Assembly (NCBI RefSeq): GCF_011398925.1
Contig: NZ_AP022842.1
Coordinates: 2,468,001-2,532,000, forward strand
Origin: Bacillus sp. KH172YL63
GTDB taxonomy: Bacteria > Bacillota > Bacilli > Bacillales > Bacillaceae_B
Reading direction: 5' to 3'
DNA: 64,000 nucleotides
The notes under the pieces were generated by a model. The model saw only the letters and a program-made list of their open reading frames with translations. It did not search any database and had not been told where the DNA came from. A program made the translations under genes and the position numbers. This document shows positions 8,529 through 18,047 of this stretch, piece after piece; position 1 is the stretch's first letter, and the number at the start of each line of letters is the position of its first letter.

Positions 8529-9818
8529 TCAATGAATCGAATGAACGACAAAGTTCATTAGGAACAGAGCTGCAATGATATATAGAGGAATGGATACTTC
8601 CCTTGCCTTACCGGTAGCCAGTTTCAAAACCGGGTACAAAATAAAGCCGATGGCGATTCCGTCAGCAATGCTGTACGTGAACGGAATCATCGCGATGATG
8701 AAAATGGCCGGAAACGCCTCTGTCATATCACGAAGATCCATATGCCGGATGTTTTGGATCATCAAACCGCCGATGATGATAAGAATCGGTGCGATTGCAT
8801 GGTCCGGAATCCACTTTAAATACGGGATGAACAACACAGAACCTAAAAATAACACGCCGGTAGTCAAGCTGGTCAAGCCGGTACGGCCCCCTGCTGTCAT
8901 CGCTGCCGCACTTTCAACCGTTGAAACGGTAGGACTCGTTCCGAAGAACCCTGAAGTGAAAGCAGAAAACGCATTTGCTTGAAACGCTCTGGGATATTTA
9001 TGAGGCTGGTCCACCATGTCCGTATGACCGTGAATGAGACCGATGTTTTCGAATACCAATACCATCGTGACTGAAAATACCGCAATCCAGAACGGGATTT
9101 CCAAAATGCCATTAAAGGATATTTGACCGAAAACCTGACTGTATTCACTCCAATGGAATGAGCCCGACTGAATGGACGGCTCGATCCCGAAGATGAATCC
9201 AAGCGCTGTACCGATGGCGATACTCCATAAAAATTGCCCTTTTACATTGCGGATAAAAAGGAAAATCGTCACAAGGAACGTCAGCACTGTGGCTAACACC
9301 TTTAATTCCCCGAAGTCACCAATCATGATGATGGCACTGTCCCCTCTTTGGATGAGACCGCCTTTTTCAAGACCGATGAACATCAAGAACATCCCTAAAC
9401 CAACAGTGATTGCTTCTTTCAATGTTTTAGGAATGGCTTCCGATAATACTTTTGAAAGCTTTGTAAATGCAATGATCATAAAGAGTATCCCGGATATCAC
9501 GATAACGGCTAAAGCTTCCTGCCATGATAAACCTGAAGACTTTACCAGGGTAAAGGTGAACATGGCATTAATACCCATTCCCGGAACCAGCAGAATTGGT
9601 GCATTCGCCCAAAGGGCCATCACCAAACACCCAACGAAAGAAGCAAGAATGGTCGCAAGGACCGCTCCTTCAAATGGGATACCAGCTTCAGAAAGAATTA
9701 ATGCATTCACCGCAATGATGTATACAATCGTAAAGTAACCGACTGTCCCCGCCATTAGCTCCTGTTTCATCGTGGTACCGTGGTCTTTTAATTGAAAAAT
9801 ACTTCCACGTGATTTCAT
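8529..9818 (-). CDS. NCS2/AzgA-type purine permease (PbuG/PbuO-like)
   Basis: A 429-aa polytopic membrane protein of the AzgA-like nucleobase:cation symporter-2 branch, which imports hypoxanthine, guanine or adenine. The N-terminal FxLKDHGTTMKQE entry and AGTVGYFTIVYII helix, the VPGMGINAMFTF segment and the TSPTVSTVESAAAMTAGGRTG loop are typical of PbuG and PbuO. About 12-13 hydrophobic helices follow each other. ATG start with GGAAG seven bases upstream. A vegetative-type promoter at 9887-9915 and its own terminator make it monocistronic. I looked for a purine riboswitch upstream and found none. Confidence 0.88.
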   Translation of the reverse strand: MKSRGSIFQLKDHGTTMKQELMAGTVGYFTIVYIIAVNALILSEAGIPFEGAVLATILASFVGCLVMALWANAPILLVPGMGINAMFTFTLVKSSGLSWQEALAVIVISGILFMIIAFTKLSKVLSEAIPKTLKEAITVGLGMFLMFIGLEKGGLIQRGDSAIIMIGDFGELKVLATVLTFLVTIFLFIRNVKGQFLWSIAIGTALGFIFGIEPSIQSGSFHWSEYSQVFGQISFNGILEIPFWIAVFSVTMVLVFENIGLIHGHTDMVDQPHKYPRAFQANAFSAFTSGFFGTSPTVSTVESAAAMTAGGRTGLTSLTTGVLFLGSVLFIPYLKWIPDHAIAPILIIIGGLMIQNIRHMDLRDMTEAFPAIFIIAMIPFTYSIADGIAIGFILYPVLKLATGKAREVSIPLYIIAALFLMNFVVHSIH

Positions 9819-9886
9819 CTATAATCTTCCTATAAAACTGCCCTCTCCCTACCCGCTCCTCCAATGAAGGGGAGCCACAAGATATT

Positions 9887-9915
9887 ATTTTAGCAAAAGG
9901 TCAGACGTTTAACAA
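9887..9915 (-). promoter_or_regulatory. Sigma-A type promoter of the purine permease
   Basis: On the minus strand TTGTTA (9915-9910), a 17-base spacer and TAAAAT (9892-9887) preceded by TG for an extended -10. An inverted pair CGTTTA/TAAACG flanks the -35 region and could hold a regulator such as PurR, but the purine box consensus is not met. Confidence 0.5.
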
Positions 9916-10017
9916 TAAGTATTTTTCTTTCATTCATATGTAATCCCGGTAAACGTTCAGGCAATCAAACACTTAAATTTGCAAAGGTGTATTACCAAAA
10001 CGTTTTATCTCAGTACA

Positions 10018-10053
10018 TAAAAATCCGGGCGGGTTCACCCGAACCGCCCGGAT
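10018..10053 (-). terminator. Intrinsic terminator of the rib operon
   Basis: Minus strand ATCCGGGCGG (10053-10044) pairs with CCGCCCGGAT (10032-10023), followed by TTTTATG. It stands 20 bases after the ribH stop and has the ATCCG/CGGAT ends shared by other terminators here. Confidence 0.88.
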
Positions 10054-10073
10054 CGTTCATCCTGCTATTTTGA

Positions 10074-10544
10074 TCATTTTTCGATTTCGCGGATGAGGTT
10101 GGCCATTTCTATTGCAGACACAGCCGCTTCCCAGCCTTTATTCCCCGCTTTAGTGCCTGCCCTTTCAATCGCCTGTTCGATGGTATCCGTTGTCAAGACT
10201 CCGAAGATGACAGGGATGTCTTCCTGCATCCCGAGGTTGGCTACGCCCTTGGCAACCTCACCGCTGACATATTCAAAGTGAGCTGTCGCACCACGGATGA
10301 CCGTCCCCAGTGTGATCACTGCATCATATTTCCCGGAGCGGGCAAGCTTCTTGGCGATCATCGGAATTTCAAATGCACCAGGCACCCATGTGACCGACAC
10401 GTCTCCTTCATCCACGCCGTGTCGCTTCAAAGCATCTTCCGCACCGCCGAGCAGCTTTGATGTGATGAATTCATTGAAGCGTGATACGACGATTGCTACC
10501 CGTAATCCTGAACCTACTAAATTGCCTTCATAAATTGTTTTCAT
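10074..10544 (-). CDS. ribH: 6,7-dimethyl-8-ribityllumazine synthase
   Basis: Condenses the RibA/RibB products (ribitylamino-uracil and dihydroxybutanone phosphate) into lumazine, the penultimate step to riboflavin. At 156 aa it has the full family length. Recognisable elements: VSRFNEFI at the N-terminus, VPGAFEIP, the phosphate-binding [14 protein letters not shown] loop with the catalytic histidine, and [11 protein letters not shown]. Start ATG with AGGAGG. It is the last gene of the operon, 12 bases after ribBA; in Bacillus it assembles as a 60-mer shell around riboflavin synthase. Confidence 0.97.
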   Translation of the reverse strand: MKTIYEGNLVGSGLRVAIVVSRFNEFITSKLLGGAEDALKRHGVDEGDVSVTWVPGAFEIPMIAKKLARSGKYDAVITLGTVIRGATAHFEYVSGEVAKGVANLGMQEDIPVIFGVLTTDTIEQAIERAGTKAGNKGWEAAVSAIEMANLIREIEK

Positions 10545-10556
10545 TTTCTTCTCCTC

Positions 10557-11750
10557 CTAAAATTTAAGTATGTGACCCAATTTCGTGTGTTTTGTTCTTA
10601 AGTATTTTTCATTTTCAAATTTCGACGGAAGCTGGATCGGTACCCGGTCTACAATTTCTAAACCGTATCCGCTGATGCCCGCGATCTTCCTTGGATTGTT
10701 CGTAAGTAGACGCATCTTACTGACACCCAGATCGCTCAGTATCTGGGCCCCTATTCCGTACTCCCTTAAATCATCACCGAAGCCGAGCTTTTCATTCGCC
10801 TCCACTGTGTCATACCCCTGCTCCTGGAGCTTGTAGGCCTTCAGTTTGTTGATGAGACCGATCCCGCGGCCTTCCTGCCTCATATATAGCAGGATTCCTT
10901 TCCCTTCCTCTTCAATCTGGGCAAGAGCAGTGGCGAGCTGCGGTCCACAGTCACAGCGATTTGAGCCGAACACATCCCCAGTCAGACATTCGGAATGGAC
11001 CCGGACAAGCACTTCTTCTCCCTCAGACAAGTCACCCTTCACAAGGGCGATATGCTCTTTGCCGGTTAAATCCTCTGTATATGCGACCGCTTTAAAGTGA
11101 CCGAATTCAGTCGGAAGCTCAATCTCCACTTCCCTTGTGACGAGTTTCTCTTTCTTCCTTCTGTACCTGATAAGGTCTTCAATAGAAATGAGTTTCAAAT
11201 CCCACTTTTCAGCAAGTTTCATCAGCTCAGGAACCCTTGCCATCGTGCCGTCCTCGTTCATGATTTCACAAATCACACCTGCAGGCTCTGCACCTGAGAG
11301 AACCGCCAAATCGATGGCAGCTTCTGTATGTCCTGCCCTTTTTAATACCCCGCCTTTTTTGGCCACAAGGGGAAATACATGCCCTGGCCGTTTGAAATCC
11401 TCTGGTATAGATGCGGGATTCAACAATTCCGTGATCGTGGCAGCACGCTCAAATGCACTGATCCCGGTCGTTGCCGATTTGTGGTCGACAGAAATGGTGA
11501 AGGCCGTCCCGTGTGGATCGGTATTTGACATGGTCATCGGGGAAAGTTTTAACCTTTGGGCGAGATCCTCTGTAATAGGCGCGCAAATCAATCCCCTTCC
11601 CTCTTTCGCCATGAAATTGATGACCTCCGGAGTCGCTCTGTCTGCAAGGGCGATAAAATCTCCCTCGTTTTCACGATTTTCATCATCCACGACGATAACA
11701 ACTTTCCCGGCCTGTAAATCTTCCAGTGCTTCTTCGATTTTATTGAACAT
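10557..11750 (-). CDS. ribBA: Bifunctional DHBP synthase / GTP cyclohydrolase II
   Basis: Supplies both precursors of riboflavin. Residues 1-200 are 3,4-dihydroxy-2-butanone-4-phosphate synthase ([12 protein letters not shown] metal/substrate loop, [11 protein letters not shown]); residues 205-397 are GTP cyclohydrolase II with the zinc-binding C...C-x-C pattern in [15 protein letters not shown] and the [10 protein letters not shown] loop. The ATG at 11750 follows GGAGGGG by seven bases and gives 397 aa, the Bacillus length; the open frame runs 43 codons further upstream into ribE but without a ribosome site. Third gene of the rib operon. Confidence 0.96.
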   Translation of the reverse strand: MFNKIEEALEDLQAGKVVIVVDDENRENEGDFIALADRATPEVINFMAKEGRGLICAPITEDLAQRLKLSPMTMSNTDPHGTAFTISVDHKSATTGISAFERAATITELLNPASIPEDFKRPGHVFPLVAKKGGVLKRAGHTEAAIDLAVLSGAEPAGVICEIMNEDGTMARVPELMKLAEKWDLKLISIEDLIRYRRKKEKLVTREVEIELPTEFGHFKAVAYTEDLTGKEHIALVKGDLSEGEEVLVRVHSECLTGDVFGSNRCDCGPQLATALAQIEEEGKGILLYMRQEGRGIGLINKLKAYKLQEQGYDTVEANEKLGFGDDLREYGIGAQILSDLGVSKMRLLTNNPRKIAGISGYGLEIVDRVPIQLPSKFENEKYLRTKHTKLGHILKF

Positions 11751-11766
11751 AGGGAAACCCCTCCTC

Positions 11767-12423
11767 TTAGTCAGCGAAACCGTTTTGAGATAAAAAATCA
11801 TAGCTGATGCTGTTTGACGCACGTTTAGATTCCTCTTTCGCCTCGTAGAAACGATGAAAATATTTAGCCATGACGTCACATTCTATATTGACGGCATCAC
11901 CTATTTTCTTCCGGCCGAGCACAGTGTCCCCCCTCGTTTGGGGGATCAGTGAAATCGTGATCCGGTCAGGTTTGACCCCAAATACGGTCAATGACGTTCC
12001 ATCAATGGCGACAGATCCTTTCATGATAAACAGATGACTTTGATTTTCAGGTATTGAAATATCCATATACCATGCATTTTCAACTTCCTGTATACCCAGA
12101 ATCGTACCGATTCCATCAACATGGCCATTGACAAAATGCCCACCAAAACGTCCGTCTGCAGCCATCGCCCGTTCAAGATTCACTTTTGAACCCCTCGCCA
12201 GGTTCCGGAGTGTTGTCCCCTCGAACGTTTCAGGCATCACGTCCACATTGAATTGAGTGTTAGTGAATGATGTAACGGTTAAACAAACCCCGTTCACACT
12301 GATACTATCGCCAATATGGACATCTTCGAGGATTTTACTGGCTGCAATCGTCAGCTGCATGGAGGAAGATGATTTCTTCATATGTTGGATCGAACCTATT
12401 TCTTCAATGATTCCTGTAAACAT
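11767..12423 (-). CDS. ribE: Riboflavin synthase alpha subunit
   Basis: Dismutates two lumazine molecules into riboflavin. The 218-aa protein has the two tandem lumazine-binding barrels, each opening with the characteristic start ([10 protein letters not shown] at residue 1 and [14 protein letters not shown] near 97). GAGG stands nine bases before the ATG at 12423; two in-frame ATGs just upstream are poorer. It starts 16 bases after ribD. B. subtilis calls this gene ribE or ribB depending on nomenclature. Confidence 0.95.
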   Translation of the reverse strand: MFTGIIEEIGSIQHMKKSSSSMQLTIAASKILEDVHIGDSISVNGVCLTVTSFTNTQFNVDVMPETFEGTTLRNLARGSKVNLERAMAADGRFGGHFVNGHVDGIGTILGIQEVENAWYMDISIPENQSHLFIMKGSVAIDGTSLTVFGVKPDRITISLIPQTRGDTVLGRKKIGDAVNIECDVMAKYFHRFYEAKEESKRASNSISYDFLSQNGFAD

Positions 12424-12438
12424 CCTTTTCATCCTCAC

Positions 12439-13524
12439 TTAACTTTTTGGTATTGCGACAATTTTCATATCATCTCCTACTCGTTCAAAGGCTTTAATGT
12501 CCATTTCCAGTCCTTCTGCCATCGTAGGAAACCCTTTGCCTCCAAAGCTCGCAGGTGCAGATCTTCCTCCAACAAGTTTTGGTGACATGTACACAATCAA
12601 TTCCTGAAAAGCCCTTGATTCCAAAAAGCTCGAATGAACGGTCGCTCCTCCCTCTACATAGAGAGACATGATCTTTCTGTCACCTAATTCTTTCAACAAA
12701 TTAGGGATTTGGATCCTTTCGGTTGGAAGGGAGAGAATTTCACAGCCCCGTTCTGCATATGGCCGTTTCTCTTCTTCCTTCACAGAATTGCCGGTAATGA
12801 TAAGGGTGGTGCTTTCTAAATCCTCCACGACATGAGAGTGGAGAGGTGTGCGTAAAAATGTGTCTAAAATGATTCGAATGGGGTTTTTTCCACCTTGGGG
12901 CAAACGGGTGGTAAGGTGTGGGTTATCTTGAATGACCGTATTGACTCCTACTAATATCGCGTCATGCCGGTGACGATCATAGTGGACATCTGTTCGTGAC
13001 GTTTCTGAAGTGATCCATTTACTGTCTCCAGAAGAGGAAGCTGTTTTACCGTCTAAAGTGACTGCTGTCTTCAGCGTGACATAAGGTGTTCCTGATTGGA
13101 TAAAATGAAAAAAATGTTTATTGAGGGCAAGCGCCTCTTCTTCCATTTCACCTACAATCACCTCGATGCCGGCTTCACGTAGCTGCCTGATCCCCTGGCC
13201 ACTGACCAGTGGATTGGGATCGGTACTTGCTATATGGACCCGCTTCACTCCACTGGAAATCAGGAGCGATGAACATGGTGGCGTTTTCCCGTAATGGGAG
13301 CATGGTTCAAGCGTGACATACACGTCGCTTCCCTTCGCTTTTTCCCCTGCAGCTCTGATTGCATGAACTTCTGCGTGACCTTCACCAGCTTTGAGATGTG
13401 CGCCCATCCCGACAATTTCCCCATTTTTCACAACAACCGCTCCTACTGCGGGGTTTGGTGATGTTTGACCTATGGTAGACTCGGCCAAGGTGAGTGCAAG
13501 CTTCATATAGTGGGAATGATTCAA
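12439..13524 (-). CDS. ribD: Bifunctional riboflavin deaminase/reductase
   Basis: Second and third steps of the guanine-derived branch: deamination of the pyrimidine and NADPH-dependent reduction of the ribose. The N-terminal cytidine-deaminase-like half has the zinc ligands GHAEVHA and EPCSHYGKTPPC; the C-terminal half (about 145-361) is the RibD_C dihydrofolate-reductase-like domain. The start is TTG at 13524, preceded by AAAGGAG at nine bases; the first ATG, seven codons in, has no ribosome site. First gene of the operon, controlled by the FMN riboswitch upstream. Confidence 0.95.
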   Translation of the reverse strand: MNHSHYMKLALTLAESTIGQTSPNPAVGAVVVKNGEIVGMGAHLKAGEGHAEVHAIRAAGEKAKGSDVYVTLEPCSHYGKTPPCSSLLISSGVKRVHIASTDPNPLVSGQGIRQLREAGIEVIVGEMEEEALALNKHFFHFIQSGTPYVTLKTAVTLDGKTASSSGDSKWITSETSRTDVHYDRHRHDAILVGVNTVIQDNPHLTTRLPQGGKNPIRIILDTFLRTPLHSHVVEDLESTTLIITGNSVKEEEKRPYAERGCEILSLPTERIQIPNLLKELGDRKIMSLYVEGGATVHSSFLESRAFQELIVYMSPKLVGGRSAPASFGGKGFPTMAEGLEMDIKAFERVGDDMKIVAIPKS

Positions 13525-13565
13525 TATTCGGACTCCTTTCCTCTTAATGAGTGGTTCAATATACG

Positions 13566-13597
13566 AAAAAACCCCAAGTAACGTTTCTACTTGGGGA
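13566..13597 (-). terminator. Riboswitch expression-platform terminator
   Basis: Minus strand CCCCAAGTA (13596-13588) pairs with TACTTGGGG (13580-13572) followed by TTTTTTCG. It lies between the FMN aptamer and the ribD start, where the FMN-dependent attenuator is expected. Confidence 0.9.
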
Positions 13598-13701
13598 AGT
13601 TGGCATGACTAAATAGAGTATTCTTGATGCGCGTTTTAAAAATACAGGATCTTCCACTAGAAAAAAATGGACTCCTAACGTGCCAAAAAGAATACTGCCG
13701 T

Positions 13702-13841
13702 TCCTTCTCCCATCCAGACTTTCACTGTCGGCTTTGGAGTTTCACCAAATCCACCGTCTAACGCATATTAGACGGGTCACGGACTAAGAGCATGCGCTCA
13801 TCACCGCCGGTAGGGAATTTCACCCTGCCCCGAAGGAAACC
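13702..13841 (-). ncRNA. FMN riboswitch (RFN element)
   Basis: Read on the minus strand, the conserved RFN blocks follow in order: TTCCTTCGGGGCAGGGTGAA, then TCCCTACCGGCGGT, AGTCCGTGACCC, a variable hairpin, GGTGGATTTGGTGAAACTCC, then AAGCCGACAGTGAAAGTC and TGGATGGGAGAAGGA. This is the FMN aptamer. Binding of FMN should favour the terminator at 13566-13597 and stop transcription of ribD-ribE-ribBA-ribH. Confidence 0.97.
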
Positions 13842-13979
13842 TATTCGATTATTGTTATTCTATCATAGTTTTTTGAAAGATAGCATGTTCTTTGCTCCAA
13901 AATTTGCGATATTTTTTGATTTTTCCTACAAAAGGAGGAGTTTTCAGCTAATACCAACCAATATACGGTTTCCAATAGG

Positions 13980-14017
13980 GAAAAAGGATGCATCTAATTA
14001 CGGAAGCACCCTTTTTT
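13980..14017. terminator. Intrinsic terminator after the four-helix protein gene
   Basis: AGGATGC (13985-13991) pairs with GCACCCT (14006-14012) with one wobble pair, flanked by A5 and T7, so it can work in both directions. It follows the stop of the gene at 14042. Confidence 0.6.
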
Positions 14018-14041
14018 TCATTAAGATTATATAAAAATACA

Positions 14042-14371
14042 TCATCCCCGTGAGGCAATGAGCTGCCTGCATTCTTCTGCACAGTCAAAGCAAGCACTGG
14101 CACAATCCATGCAGTGCTGATGATCATGGGTATTGCACTCTGCAGCGCATGCTTCGCAGATTTCAGCGCAAAGGGTGACCATCTGTTTCACAAATTTGCT
14201 GCTGCGCTGCATGGCGCTTAGCGTCATTGAACAAATTTCCCCGCATTCCCTGTCAAGCTCAATACAGGCCATCATCGGTTTTTCCTCTTTGAGACATGCA
14301 TGAAAACAGACATTGCACGCTTCCATGCAGCGTTGCAGTGCAGCGATGCATGATTTGTATTCAGCGTTCAT
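14042..14371 (-). CDS. Four-helix bundle copper-binding type protein (YhjQ/DUF326)
   Basis: A 109-aa protein dominated by regularly spaced cysteines (pattern C-x6-C-x3-C-x2-C and CAEICEACAAEC, HCMDCASACFDCAEEC) on amphipathic helices. This is the DUF326 four-helix bundle family, members of which store or buffer Cu(I); B. subtilis YhjQ is a homolog type. The ATG at 14371 follows GGAGGTG by five to seven bases; the reading frame extends 16 codons upstream without a ribosome site. No signal peptide, so cytosolic. Monocistronic. Confidence 0.88.
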   Translation of the reverse strand: MNAEYKSCIAALQRCMEACNVCFHACLKEEKPMMACIELDRECGEICSMTLSAMQRSSKFVKQMVTLCAEICEACAAECNTHDHQHCMDCASACFDCAEECRQLIASRG

Positions 14372-14428
14372 CCTTTCACCTCCATGAACTTCCTTCCTTA
14401 TCTTGCCCAATAGAGGCAAAAAGATGAG

Positions 14429-15124
14429 TTATGTGGTCAGGAAATAATCGCTGTCTACATACCATAGGAAAATCAAGAGCCAGTCTATCCCCTCATCGTA
14501 GCACTCATAGTAGGTCACATAGCTGTGATGAGAATCAAACAGGCGCTGTACACTTTGAGGCAGAAACCCCTTTTGAAGAGATAAATAATTTTTCTGATTA
14601 AAATTCAATATCCACCTTTTATTCCCTTTATAAATCAGAATAGTATCTCCAGCCTCGCTCCGCCACTCAATCGCAGTAGAGCTTTGATATTTCAGGCGAA
14701 AGGTCACCTTCGATTCTTCCAGATCCACCTGTATGGCCCTGCTCCATTTGGCAAATGACAAGGTTCTCTTATTCTTCCTGTGAAGCACGTATTGCTTCGG
14801 GCTGTTCAGTAAGGAAATACGTTGAATATAGTATTCAGACCACCCGTCGGTCTTCATATAATGGAATCCTTCCTTTGTAGCCACCCCTACAAGGGCATGC
14901 TTCGACGGAGGAAATTCCTCATAATACATACGGTTGGCTTTTTTCAGTTCTTTCCTGATGGTATGACTGAGGTACAAATTTGAAATGGCCGGTATGAATA
15001 TGAGCAGCGGGAAGTAATAAAGCTGCCGCATGACCAGAGTCATCCCTACACCGATGAGAAAGTACATGACGCTTCTGAAAAGCAGGGTATATTGTTCATT
15101 TTTATAAATGTGATAGAGGTTCAT
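14429..15124 (-). CDS. Membrane-anchored protein of unknown function
   Basis: I do not recognise this 231-aa protein. After a short polar start (MNLYHIYKNEQY) it has two close hydrophobic helices (about 15-55, a hairpin), then about 170 residues rich in aromatic and basic beta-strand-like segments, which may form a tubby-like or PH-like cytoplasmic domain (inference only). The ATG at 15124 has AAAGGA ten bases upstream; the frame continues 23 codons further without a site. It stands alone, 10 bases from the four-helix gene reading frame and on the same strand. Confidence 0.6.
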   Translation of the reverse strand: MNLYHIYKNEQYTLLFRSVMYFLIGVGMTLVMRQLYYFPLLIFIPAISNLYLSHTIRKELKKANRMYYEEFPPSKHALVGVATKEGFHYMKTDGWSEYYIQRISLLNSPKQYVLHRKNKRTLSFAKWSRAIQVDLEESKVTFRLKYQSSTAIEWRSEAGDTILIYKGNKRWILNFNQKNYLSLQKGFLPQSVQRLFDSHHSYVTYYECYDEGIDWLLIFLWYVDSDYFLTT

Positions 15125-15252
15125 GAAACGCTCGTCCTTTCCAGGAATCACTATCATATGTATGTGATTCCCTGAAAAAAAGACCATTTTCATAAGAGAC
15201 TGTATGCTTATCCGGGATATTGAAGGAGGTTCTCATGTCGTACCGTCACGTT

Positions 15253-16125
15253 TCAGCTATGGACCATCGACTTTTTACTCCAATTTAAAATTTCGTTCAT
15301 TTTTGCTTCTGCATCACGATAGCCCTGCCAGTACAACTCATCCAATTTTTGAGGGTTTCTTTCAATCCTGCCCACCTTGAGGGGCGTTTGCGGCTGGATA
15401 ATGATCACATCACCGTTTCTTTCTTTTTCTTCTAATTCATCGATCGTCTGATTGTATTTTATATACCGGTTCATCATCGTTTTTTGAAGTTCAGGAAATT
15501 GCGGATACTTCCTGTTCAGTAAAAAGGAAAATTTTGAAGGCTTTTTATAGTAACCTCTGTTTCTTGTAAGGATGACTACGTTCTTCCCATAACCGTCCTG
15601 CTCTGCTTTACCGACCGGGATCGGGTCGCTTATTCCGCCATCCAGGAGGTGACGGGAAGCAAACTCGACTACCGGTGCGACAAATGGCAGAGAGCTTGAA
15701 GCCCGGATGATCGTGAGTAAATCTTCACCGTAATCACTTCTTGCATAATATACAGGTTGTCCTGTCTCACAATCCGTTACCCCAACGACGAATTCAGTTG
15801 AATTGGTATGAAAAGCTTGGTAATCATAGGGAACGAGCTTATTGGGAATTTCATCAAACACATAATCCATCCCAAATAACTCTCCCGTTTTCCAATAATT
15901 ACGCCAAGACAAGTATTTAGGATCCCTGATGAAATCGACATTCACCTTTTTATTGCGTCCGTGCTGCTTGGACAAATATGAAGCCGCATTGCACGCTCCT
16001 GCAGATACACCAATCACGTAAGGAAATTCAACCCCCTTTTCAAGGAAGTATTCAAGAGCACCAGCCGTGTAGATCCCTCTCATGCCTCCCCCTTCAAGGA
16101 CAAGGCCTGTTTCTTCGATGATCAT
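15253..16125 (-). CDS. Patatin-like phospholipase
   Basis: A 290-aa cytoplasmic lipid acyl hydrolase of the patatin family. The oxyanion loop LEGGGMRGIYTAGAL (near 10-24), the nucleophile elbow GVSAG (serine near 44) and the catalytic aspartate in DGGISDP (near 160) make up the Ser-Asp dyad. It belongs to the bacterial YjjU/RssA-type group, with a C-terminal segment that ends in lysine-rich helices. The second ATG at 16125 is preferred since it lies six bases from AAGGAGG; the first ATG touches the ribosome site. Substrate unknown. No partner genes adjacent. Confidence 0.88.
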   Translation of the reverse strand: MIIEETGLVLEGGGMRGIYTAGALEYFLEKGVEFPYVIGVSAGACNAASYLSKQHGRNKKVNVDFIRDPKYLSWRNYWKTGELFGMDYVFDEIPNKLVPYDYQAFHTNSTEFVVGVTDCETGQPVYYARSDYGEDLLTIIRASSSLPFVAPVVEFASRHLLDGGISDPIPVGKAEQDGYGKNVVILTRNRGYYKKPSKFSFLLNRKYPQFPELQKTMMNRYIKYNQTIDELEEKERNGDVIIIQPQTPLKVGRIERNPQKLDELYWQGYRDAEAKMNEILNWSKKSMVHS

Positions 16126-16327
16126 CGTCATCCTCCTTTTCTTCGTCAGGTAATGATTTGATTCTCTGACTCTTCCATTCCCGTCTGGTTGATATGTATC
16201 CCCGCGACCAGGGATTCCTCTTCAAACCCAGCCATTCTCTATATTTTCCCATAAACAAAAGCTTATGGATAACGATTTGCTTCTTATGTCATCCTAATTA
16301 ATCGTTATTCAGACATTTCCTCTCACT

Positions 16328-17192
16328 TCAATCAGCCTCTAACGGAATCAACCTCGCTCCACAGATCCGTTCATAAAATTCGATCGGGCCCGCTTCTTTG
16401 ATCACGGCATGATGTTGACCCGACATCTTCATCTCGTGGAGCGCAGCATACAGAAGGGCTTTTCCGATACCCCGATGACGGCCGGTCATCAAGACTCCCA
16501 TAGGGCCTACACTCCCTTTTTGATCAAGATAAACATCATATGCACAGAAACCGATCCATTTCCCATCCTCCACTGCGACAAGGATGGGGAGCTGATTTCC
16601 CTCTTGTTTAAAGGCTTGCACCATCGTTAGGTACCAAGCACTCTTTCATCCATGATAGAAAGGGTCCCTGCTCGCTTTTTAGAACTCGGACGATCAGGAC
16701 ATCGCTTGCAGCTTCGACCGTCCAATCACATTTGTGTAAATCCACCGTTAAATCTCTTGGCATCGTGACAGACCTGAGAATCCTTTCATGAGGGATCCCT
16801 TTTAATTTCTCCCTTAATTGAACGGAATTGCCGAGGTGTTGATAAAAGGCTTTGATGATATGTCCTTCATTTAAGAAAATTTGATTATATCGTCCCATTA
16901 TGCTTAATGAAGTATCCCAAATCTCACCGGAAATCTTGGATAGCGGCAGAGAGAATGGCATCCTTGTCTGCTTTTCAGCATGCTCGGGAGACATATCTGC
17001 TGCTACCTTTTCTATTTGTTTCATATGGGGTTCGGTCATCTCCAACATTTCTTTCAGTACACCATCGTTTACCAAGATGGCTCCAAGGAACAAGTCCATG
17101 CTTTCAATACAGTCATGCCGGTGCTGCTTCGAACACACCTCAGCATGGCGGATCAACTTGATTACCTTTTCAGTGTAATGAGGTTCATTCAT
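16328..17192 (-). pseudogene. Clp-N domain plus GNAT acetyltransferase fusion, frameshifted
   Basis: Two overlapping open frames together make one protein. The first (start ATG 17192 with GGAGG at seven bases) has two Clp-N-like repeats (YTEKVIKLIRHAEVCSK, then a second near 90-150) and ends prematurely at 16608. The second frame, up to 16328, is the C-terminal part of a GNAT acetyltransferase (LPILVAVEDGKWIGF, GPMGVLMTGRHRGIGKALL, GPIEFYERICGA). Removing one A from the AAA at 16644-16646 joins them as ...FLSWMKSAWYLTMVQAF..., which fills the usual GNAT N-terminal region. Either a recent frameshift or a sequencing error in a short A run. An intact protein would be about 287 aa. Confidence 0.72.
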
Positions 17193-17230
17193 ACAGCAGC
17201 CTCCTTCTAAAACCAATATTCGACAGAAAC

Positions 17231-17266
17231 AATAAAAAACCCTCTGATATTACAAATCAGAGGGGC
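17231..17266 (-). terminator. Intrinsic terminator of the yxlEFG-like operon
   Basis: Minus strand CCCTCTGAT (17264-17256) pairs with ATCAGAGGG (17248-17240) followed by TTTTTTATT, directly after the permease stop codon. Confidence 0.9.
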
Positions 17267-17270
17267 GGGT

Positions 17271-18047
17271 TTAGCTCAAGTCACTTTGTTTAAAGATAAT
17301 CGGGGTGATCACCAGAAGTATTGCGCAAAGGAAAACGGTCATCGTGACGGCCATCAAATGCTCTGGCATCCAGTCCCCTACAAGGATTAGTTCAGTAACA
17401 TAACCCGAGAGCCTGCCGGGAGACCACTTCATAATCTGGGTGAAGGTACCGGAAATGAAGGTGATAAATAAAGAAAGTCCTATTGTATAGAACCCAGCCG
17501 CCCCGGGCGACTTTACCATTCCGCTGAAAAACACCGTCACAGTTACGACGAAGGAAAGCCAAACCCCATTCACGAGATACGCTTGCATGAGAGAGCTGAT
17601 GTCGATCCTGCCAAATAATAGATGAATATAATACCAGCTTGCCAACATCCCAATTGTATAGGATAACCATACGAGGACGGAAGCGGCCATCCATTTACTA
17701 TAGATGAACGCCCGGTAAGGAACAGGTTTGACAAGGACCATCACGGCACTTCCACTCTTCCGTTCTCCAGCGAGAATGCCCATGGATGCCAATATGATGA
17801 CAAGCACGCCTATTGTATTGAATTGGCCGATCGCAGACAATAAGACCTCACCTGCCGAGGGGGTCGGTATATTGATGATGGCCCCCTCCGGAAGATCACC
17901 TACTGCATCCAGAATGTCCGGCAGATAGTAAGCTGTTACGGGCTCCATCAACCCGAACAGAAGAAACACAAGCGGCATCCAAATCAATTTATATTGACGG
18001 GAGAGCTCAAGCATTTCCTTTTTGAATAACACCCGAACTGTCTTCAT
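17271..18047 (-). CDS. ABC-2 type transporter permease (YxlG-like)
   Basis: A 258-aa membrane protein with six hydrophobic helices and a large extracytoplasmic loop between helices one and two (about 40-75). The cytoplasmic AGERKSGSAVMVLVKPVPYRAF segment after helix two is the hallmark of ABC-2 export permeases. Its start overlaps the stop of the ATPase gene by four bases (ATGA), so the two are translationally coupled. Size, order and partners equal YxlG of the B. subtilis sigY-yxlCDEFG operon. Substrate unknown; such exporters often give antimicrobial-peptide or stress protection. Confidence 0.85.
   Translation of the reverse strand: MKTVRVLFKKEMLELSRQYKLIWMPLVFLLFGLMEPVTAYYLPDILDAVGDLPEGAIINIPTPSAGEVLLSAIGQFNTIGVLVIILASMGILAGERKSGSAVMVLVKPVPYRAFIYSKWMAASVLVWLSYTIGMLASWYYIHLLFGRIDISSLMQAYLVNGVWLSFVVTVTVFFSGMVKSPGAAGFYTIGLSLFITFISGTFTQIMKWSPGRLSGYVTELILVGDWMPEHLMAVTMTVFLCAILLVITPIIFKQSDLS

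Noticed and set aside
9819..10017. Purine riboswitch or PurR box pair upstream of the purine permease
   Set aside because: No G-box conserved loops are present. One half-site-like CCTGAACGTT exists but the second, correctly spaced inverted box is missing.
13792..14034. Open frame of 80 codons on the plus strand at 13792
   Set aside because: It is antisense to the FMN riboswitch, has no ribosome site and overlaps the rib leader region.
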